64,000 bases of DNA, from the NCBI RefSeq assembly GCF_036226465.1, contig NZ_CP108476.1, positions 8,804,001 through 8,868,000 of the forward strand, given 5' to 3'. A model generated the notes under the pieces. It ran no database searches, was not told the origin of the DNA, and saw only the letters and a list, made by a program, of their open reading frames with translations. The position numbers and the translations under genes are program-made. Below are positions 59,771 to 64,000 of this stretch, in pieces (positions within the stretch are counted from its first letter, which is position 1; every line of letters begins with the position of its first letter). Source of the DNA: Kitasatospora sp. NBC_01250 (GTDB lineage: Bacteria; Actinomycetota; Actinomycetes; Streptomycetales; Streptomycetaceae).

Positions 59771-60575
59771 CGCCTGATCCCGCAGACCGTGGCGCAGGCG
59801 AGGCGGCACGGCTTCGAAGTGGCCCAGTACCGTCCTGGTCGCCACCGTCCTCGCAGCCGCCGTGCCGGGTGCCGGCGGGGCCGCCCTCGTCTGCGGGTCC
59901 GAGCACCGCGCCATCGGACGTCGCAGTGCCTACCGAACGTCGCCTACTGCACGTCGGTGGGCAGGCTGAGCATGGCGTCGTCGTACACACGCAGCCGGCC
60001 CCGTTCGTCCGGGCAGCCGTCGTTGGCATTCGGGTACGTCTGATGAGTGTTGTGCAGGCCGCGCTGGAGCTGCTCCTACCGCCGCCTGCCGGCCTGCCTC
60101 GCCGTCGGCGCCACGCTGGCCGCCCCCGCGAACCGCACCGGCCTCGGTGACGATCCGACCTTTCGGCCCGGCTCGTGGCCGCGCAAGCAGGCGACGGTCC
60201 GCACCGCCGGGAGGCCGATCGGGCGGCAGAGCGTGCGCCTGGAGCTGGTCCCCTGGCCGCCGCTCCGCCGGCCGGCCAGGAACGTCGCCTGCTGATCCGC
60301 TCGCCGCTCCGCAATGCCCCCCCCGCCGTCCCGGCCGACCCAGACCGGGAGGGCCGCTTCCCCCAGCAGACGAGTGGTCACCGTCCAATCCACCCAGCAG
60401 CCGTCCGCGTCCTCCGGTGCGCCCGCTTCCTCTCACCACTGCTGGGGGCGGTCCCGGGAGGTGCGCTGGTTCGGGCGGTCGACACCTTGATCGGCTCGCG
60501 ACGGAGATGTGATCTTTCTCCGTCAGACTGTCAGGTGATCTTCACGTTCCTGTGCTCGTTGCTCCCGATTGGTTC
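59771..60575. other. Gene-poor stretch with one relic
   Basis: No intact gene is supported in these 805 bp. Apart from the relic at 59944-60075 on the minus strand, the open frames lack ribosome sites and family-like sequence. Confidence 0.45.
59944..60075 (-). pseudogene. Short C-terminal relic of an unknown protein
   Basis: Between two stop codons the minus strand encodes 43 residues (EQLQRGLHNTHQTYPNANDG, then a tail ending in VYDDAMLSLPTDVQ). The composition and G+C-rich third positions look protein-coding, but there is no start codon or ribosome site. It is probably the tail of a deleted gene. Confidence 0.35.
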
Positions 60576-61910
60576 ATGGTGTCTCAACAGTCCAGCCCTG
60601 CCCGCCGTTTCAGGGGCGGTATCTCGTTCGCCGTCGTCGCCGTCGTACTCGCCAGCCTCAAGTCTCTCAGCGGATGCCAGGCCCTGTCCGGCCAGTTGAA
60701 GACGCTGCCGCCGGAGCAGTTGAAGAGCGAGCTGGTCACCGCGCCGGCCGGGTCGAAGCCGTTCGCCCAGGGAACGCTGTCGCCTGACGGCATCCTGACG
60801 CTCGACCAGTTCGTCGACGGCGTGATCAAGGCCGGTGACCGGTCCGACGAGAAGCGGAGCATGACCGACCGGGGTTTCAAGTCCGCCGCGGAGGTGAACT
60901 GGGACGCACCGGACGGCACCTCGGCCGACGTCTTCCTGCTCCAGTTCACCAGGTCCGACGGCGCGCAGGACTTCGTCAGCGGCGTGTCGCAGGCGACGGC
61001 GAACGAGGAGAAGCCGCAGCGGCCGCTGGGCTCGCTGCCGGGCATATCCGGGGGCGAGACGTGGACCGCCGGCGCGGTGGACACCGTGGGGAACATCCGC
61101 CAGAGCGCCTGGTTCTCCGTTGGCAACATCGCCGCCGACGTGCACTACTACACCCCCGGCCAGCCCGACTCGGGCGGGCTGGCCCAACTCGCCCGCGCCC
61201 AGCAGGCACGGTTGACCGGGAACGTCACCACCCCCTCGCCGCTGCCCGCCGGCACCACGTCGGTCGCACCCGCCCCCGGCACCACGTCGGCTGCGCCCGC
61301 CCCGGCCGGTACCACGGCGGCCGCAGCGGCCCCGGCCGACCAGAACCGCCTGCTGGGCGACCTGGTGGCGCCGCCCGCCGCCTCCAAGCCGTGGCAGGCC
61401 GACGACCAGACCGGGCCGAGTGGCATCCTGACGCTCAACCAGTTCGCGATCCGCTACGCGCAGGCCGACCGGCAGGGCGTCATCGACAAGCAGACCACCC
61501 GTGGCTTCCAGTACGCGGTCCGGGAGAACTGGAACACCAGCGACGGCCAGGAAGCCGACATCGTACTGGCCCAGTTCGCCACCGCGACCGGCGCACAGAG
61601 CTACACCCTCGGCCACCAGAGCAGCGCCGGCGACAAGGCGGACGCCGCCGGCACCTACCCGATCCCGAACAGCGGCGACACCATCGCCTACGACCACCGC
61701 GACCTCGACAGCAACGGGGACATCCTGACCGAGAGTTACGCCGTCATCGGCAACATCGCCATCGACGTCAGCTACTGGCAGCCGAGCAAGGCCGTCGACC
61801 GGGCGGTCATGACCGCCCTGCTCCAGCAGCAGTACGCCAAGCTGCTCGCCGACCCGACCGTGGCCACCGCCGCAAAGGCGGCACCTGCCCTGCCGTCGGC
61901 CACCCCGTGA
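60576..61910 (+). CDS. Lipoprotein with two tandem copies of an uncharacterised domain
   Basis: The 444-residue protein runs from ATG 60576 (GTG 60552 is an alternative). The signal ends in the lipobox LSGC with Cys34, so it should be anchored outside the membrane. Two homologous halves are evident. Half 1 (~50-205) has SPDGILTLDQFVDGVIKAGD, TDRGFKSAAEVNWDAPDG and SVGNIAADVHYYTPGQP. Half 2 (~265-430) has GPSGILTLNQFAIRYAQADR, TTRGFQYAVRENWNTSDG and VIGNIAIDVSYWQPSK. An Ala/Pro/Thr-rich linker (~215-260) joins them. The fold and function are unknown. Confidence 0.85.
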   Translation: MVSQQSSPARRFRGGISFAVVAVVLASLKSLSGCQALSGQLKTLPPEQLKSELVTAPAGSKPFAQGTLSPDGILTLDQFVDGVIKAGDRSDEKRSMTDRGFKSAAEVNWDAPDGTSADVFLLQFTRSDGAQDFVSGVSQATANEEKPQRPLGSLPGISGGETWTAGAVDTVGNIRQSAWFSVGNIAADVHYYTPGQPDSGGLAQLARAQQARLTGNVTTPSPLPAGTTSVAPAPGTTSAAPAPAGTTAAAAAPADQNRLLGDLVAPPAASKPWQADDQTGPSGILTLNQFAIRYAQADRQGVIDKQTTRGFQYAVRENWNTSDGQEADIVLAQFATATGAQSYTLGHQSSAGDKADAAGTYPIPNSGDTIAYDHRDLDSNGDILTESYAVIGNIAIDVSYWQPSKAVDRAVMTALLQQQYAKLLADPTVATAAKAAPALPSATP

Positions 61911-61945
61911 CGCCATGGGACGCTGGGCCGGTAGTCCAGTCGCAC

Positions 61946-62114
61946 CTAGTGCCGCGTCAGGCAGCCTTTGCCTGTCAAGGAGCGGCGTCCGGTGCGTGCT
62001 GTCGGCGTGCCGGCCGGAAGTCCTCGTACTGGACGTACTTGGGCTTTCGGCCGGTGCGGCGAGAGTGCGTGCCGGGCGTCGCGACGGGGCGAAGGTTGCC
62101 TGACGCGGCACTAG
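61946..62114. mobile_element. Palindromic MITE-like element with perfect 18-bp terminal inverted repeats
   Basis: CTAGTGCCGCGTCAGGCA (61946-61963) is the exact reverse complement of 62097-62114. The complementarity continues imperfectly inward through most of the 169-bp unit, so the whole element can fold back on itself. It encodes no transposase. The CTAG at each end is palindromic and could be target duplication or part of the repeat. The element is best explained as a MITE mobilised in trans. Confidence 0.85.
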
Positions 62115-62209
62115 CTCTCGGCGCCCCGATTCAACTCGACTGGGCATAGGCCAGGATCTGTGCAGCTGGACGGCTTGGCCATGGCCCGGCCGGTGGCTCC
62201 GTCAGTCGA

Positions 62210-62335
62210 TCAAGCGGCCTGCTCCTCGCGCTCGACGAGGATGCCGTTCTCGAACCGTGCACCTGTACGGACCAGGCGCGGTTGGAGTTCGAGTGGATGC
62301 GTCACAGCCCGGGTGACACGGATCAGGACCGATCT
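62210..62335 (-). pseudogene. C-terminal relic, coding-like
   Basis: The minus strand reads VLIRVTRAVTHPLELQPRLV then RTGARFENGILVEREEQAA before TGA at 62210-62212. It is protein-like and G+C-rich at third positions but has no start. It could be the end of a transposase or another deleted gene. The family is uncertain. Confidence 0.35.
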
Positions 62336-62357
62336 GGCCCCGGAAGCGGATGACGTA

Positions 62358-62393
62358 GGACGGTGTGGCATCCGGGTGGGTGCCACACCGTCC
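62358..62393. terminator. 13-bp perfect hairpin
   Basis: GGACGGTGTGGCA (62358-62370) pairs with TGCCACACCGTCC (62381-62393) across a ten-base loop. It is a terminator-like structure with no adjacent intact gene; it may be left from the relic gene or a mobile element. Confidence 0.6.
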
Positions 62394-62766
62394 CACCGGT
62401 GCCTGGAGGGGTGAACCGAAGGGTGCAGCCGCCTGGCGGCTGGTGCCGCCGTATCCGCAGGTCAGGGCCTATGGGCAAGCCCTTCTCGCGCGACGACACC
62501 TCCTTCCGCGCGAGAGCCGCGGAAGAGAGGGGCCAGTCGATGCCGGGCCGGATGCCAGGCCAGCCGGTGCGCTGGCGCGGGCCCGTGCCCGCACGGATGG
62601 TCGGCGCGACGCACGCGATCGTGATGGAAGCGACCGTTCCCGGACCGCGAGCCTCCTCCCCGGCTACGCCCCTGGCCCGGCCACGTGGCTCCTCCGGGCT
62701 CAATGGCGATCGTCCGAGAGCCCAGCCTGGCTACGCAGCGACGGCGCATTACCGGGCAGCGACGTG

Positions 62767-62804
62767 CCGATGGCGGCCCCCGGATTGCAGAGGGCCGCCA
62801 TCGG
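62767..62804 (-). terminator. 13-bp perfect hairpin downstream of the 62902 gene
   Basis: CCGATGGCGGCCC (62767-62779) pairs with GGGCCGCCATCGG (62792-62804) across a 12-base loop. It lies ~100 bp beyond the stop of the minus-strand gene ending at 62902 and is its likely terminator. Confidence 0.65.
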
Positions 62805-62901
62805 GCTCCATGGCACCAGATCAGCACGGGGTCACGGCGGGCTGTTGTTCGTGACCTGGTCGGATCACGGTCGCTGTGGTCGCCGCTTTCAAAGGGATGA
62901 G

Positions 62902-63465
62902 CTAGGTCCCCACGAGGTGTTCGATGATTTTGGAGAAATATGCGTTTCGGTCTCGCATCAGCTCGATGCTGGCTACGATGGCGCTGCTCTTGTTGACCGG
63001 TGTGAACGTTGTTCCGGCAACCGGGATGGCGATGATCGTCAGATGAAATTCCGGGAATTGGTTTCCGGTTTTCCGTACGTGTTCGTGGATGGCGTCGGCC
63101 AGGCGGGTGCGTGGCTGTCCCGGGGCGGTCCGGCTCAGTTTCGCCAGTTCCCTCTTCCGCTGGGAGCTCCAGGCCAGGAGTTCGGTGGAGTGGCGTCGGA
63201 CGAGGGCGCCGAGGGGGCCGTGAAGGCTCTGCGCGGCGTTGGACTCGTGGCCCGGTGATGCCAGAGCGAACTCCCACCACGCTTGCCACCGTGACTCGAT
63301 CTCGGGGACCGTGTCCTGAAGCGGCGTCAGCGGCAGAGGCGGGTCGATCGGCGGCAGGCCGAGCGGGTCGGTAAAGCCAAGCGCGTCACGGATGGCGAGG
63401 GCGAAGGCTATGTCGTGTGAGTAGTCCAGCGTGACCGACCATGCCGTGCTCGGTGCTGCCGTCAT
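62902..63465 (-). CDS. Hypothetical protein, partner of the upstream secreted protein gene
   Basis: The 187-residue protein starts at 63465, only 18 bp after the stop of the upstream secreted-protein gene on the same strand, so the two are almost certainly co-transcribed. It is Trp-rich and mostly helical (SRWQAWWEFALASPGHESNA; AWSSQRKRELAKLSRTAPG), ending in ELMRDRNAYFSKIIEHLVGT. There is no signal peptide, so it should be cytoplasmic. The family is not recognised; an immunity-like role is only a guess from the gene order. Confidence 0.7.
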   Translation of the reverse strand: MTAAPSTAWSVTLDYSHDIAFALAIRDALGFTDPLGLPPIDPPLPLTPLQDTVPEIESRWQAWWEFALASPGHESNAAQSLHGPLGALVRRHSTELLAWSSQRKRELAKLSRTAPGQPRTRLADAIHEHVRKTGNQFPEFHLTIIAIPVAGTTFTPVNKSSAIVASIELMRDRNAYFSKIIEHLVGT

Positions 63466-63483
63466 AGGTTGCGCTCCCTTGTG

Positions 63484-64000
63484 TCAGAAGACCCAGGTGG
63501 TGTCGCTGGGGGCGCCGGTGTGGCAGAGCTCGCCGTCCCACAGCAGGACATCGCTGCTGGCGACGACGCCGGCCGTCTCCCAGGTGGCACCGCCGCTGTG
63601 GATGTCCCACTCGCCGTGCCAATGCTCGTCGACCCCGAGACCGCCGCCCCACGAGTGGCTGTCCGAGCCCCAATTATCGGACCGGTTGACCTGCCAGTGG
63701 TAGGCCACCGCGCCCGTGCCGAGGTCGAAGCCCGTTTCGATCTCCGAGTTGTAGCCGCCCACCGAGTGGATCCAGAGGTAGGAGTCGCCACAGTCGCCGT
63801 CGATCTGGTTCAGGGGGCGGATCCCGGCGCGGTAAGGGGTTCCGTCCGGGTTGGTCGCCGAAGCGGTGGGCACCGCGCGCTCAGTGCCGTCGGGCTCGGT
63901 CACCACCTTGAAGCCGTGCGCTTCGGCCACGGCGTGGTCGACTCCGCTGACGGTCATCGGCAGGACGATCGCCCCGGCCGGCGCGGTGCTCGTGACGGCG
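63484..64000 (-). CDS. Secreted or surface protein, N-terminus outside window
   Basis: The frame is open to the right edge, so the true start lies beyond 64000. The visible ~170 residues begin just after an Ala-rich stretch that may be signal sequence (VTSTAPAGAIVLP). A region follows that is rich in Trp, Gly, Asp and His (DGDCGDSYLWIHSVGGYNSE; HWQVNRSDNWGSDSHSWGGG; WHGEWDIHSGG) and ends with a Cys-containing tail. The composition is typical of secreted beta-rich proteins with a disulfide. No named family was recognised. An internal ATG at 63957 is not needed. Confidence 0.7.
   Translation of the reverse strand, partial: AVTSTAPAGAIVLPMTVSGVDHAVAEAHGFKVVTEPDGTERAVPTASATNPDGTPYRAGIRPLNQIDGDCGDSYLWIHSVGGYNSEIETGFDLGTGAVAYHWQVNRSDNWGSDSHSWGGGLGVDEHWHGEWDIHSGGATWETAGVVASSDVLLWDGELCHTGAPSDTTWVF

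Larger units (their letters stand above)
62115..62901. other. Gene-poor stretch with relic and two strong hairpins
   Basis: No intact gene is supported in these ~790 bp. The stretch holds a short coding-like relic on the minus strand (62210-62335) and perfect hairpins at 62358-62393 and 62767-62804; the remaining sequence shows nothing I can interpret. Confidence 0.45.

Noticed and set aside
60076..60393. Minus-strand 105-codon frame with a plausible opening (VTTRLLGEAALPVWVGRDGG)
   Set aside because: It has no ribosome site and the sequence degenerates into Arg/Ser/Gly-rich shadow composition; no family match.
1..64000. tRNA, rRNA or CRISPR features
   Set aside because: Scanning for tRNA T-loop patterns (GTTCGA/GTTCAA with paired arms) and for regularly spaced direct repeats gave no convincing hit; the tandem arrays found have no unique spacers.

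Overview
The window is high-GC actinobacterial DNA. A SARP/AfsR-type regulator, a modular PKS, an MMPL exporter, a type VII secretion ATPase, frequent GTG starts, apparently leaderless genes and dense G+C-rich third codon positions together suggest Streptomycetaceae (Streptomyces, Kitasatospora or a close relative). This placement is an inference; no rRNA or other phylogenetic marker is present, and no tRNA or CRISPR array was seen.

Layout. 0-8 kb: the right part of a type VII (ESX/Ess-like) secretion locus. It holds the end of a WXG100 gene, a single-chain EccC/EssC ATPase, a second WXG100-like protein, a 506-residue putative substrate with a membrane hairpin and Pro-rich repeats, and two proteins of unknown function, all on the + strand and tightly packed. 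8-11.5 kb: a LuxR-type regulator whose 3' end overlaps a convergent SARP-NB-ARC-TPR regulator by 98 bp. 12-18.2 kb: a polyol/sugar operon (DeoR regulator, lipoprotein binding protein, two permeases, Zn-dependent polyol dehydrogenase, PfkB kinase). It has no ATPase subunit, so a shared MsiK-type ATPase is inferred. 18.3-26.9 kb: a membrane protein, an FAD monooxygenase, small secreted proteins, an XRE regulator divergent from a metallo-beta-lactamase-fold hydrolase and a carboxylesterase, a secreted esterase and a mannose-lectin-type protein.

27-39.5 kb looks like a small natural-product locus: Rieske oxygenase, MFS exporter, TetR regulator divergent from an MMPL exporter, and directly after MMPL a one-module PKS (A-ACP-KS-AT-DH-KR-ACP-TE). 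The PKS is compact, and its AT domain has lost most of the segment between the active Ser and His. The expected chemistry (inference) is to activate a carboxylic acid starter, extend it once, reduce and dehydrate it, then release it by the TE, with MMPL as exporter.

39.5-54 kb: housekeeping and stress-type regulator/target pairs: AraC/GlxA with an HD hydrolase and RidA, WYL with NIPSNAP, MarR with SRPBCC, and HxlR with an NAD(P)-binding oxidoreductase. Several have clear palindromic operators. A PBP4-type D-Ala-D-Ala carboxypeptidase, a secreted protein and a frameshifted HD gene also lie here. 54-64 kb is looser accessory DNA. It contains a PRC-barrel protein, a 24-residue membrane peptide, zinc-ribbon and hypothetical proteins, a truncated quinone oxidoreductase, a DUF4157 (eCIS-type) protein with an unknown C-terminus, a degenerate HNH protein, a lipoprotein with a duplicated domain, a perfect-TIR palindromic MITE-like element, gene relics, and a secreted protein running off the right edge with a small partner gene behind it.
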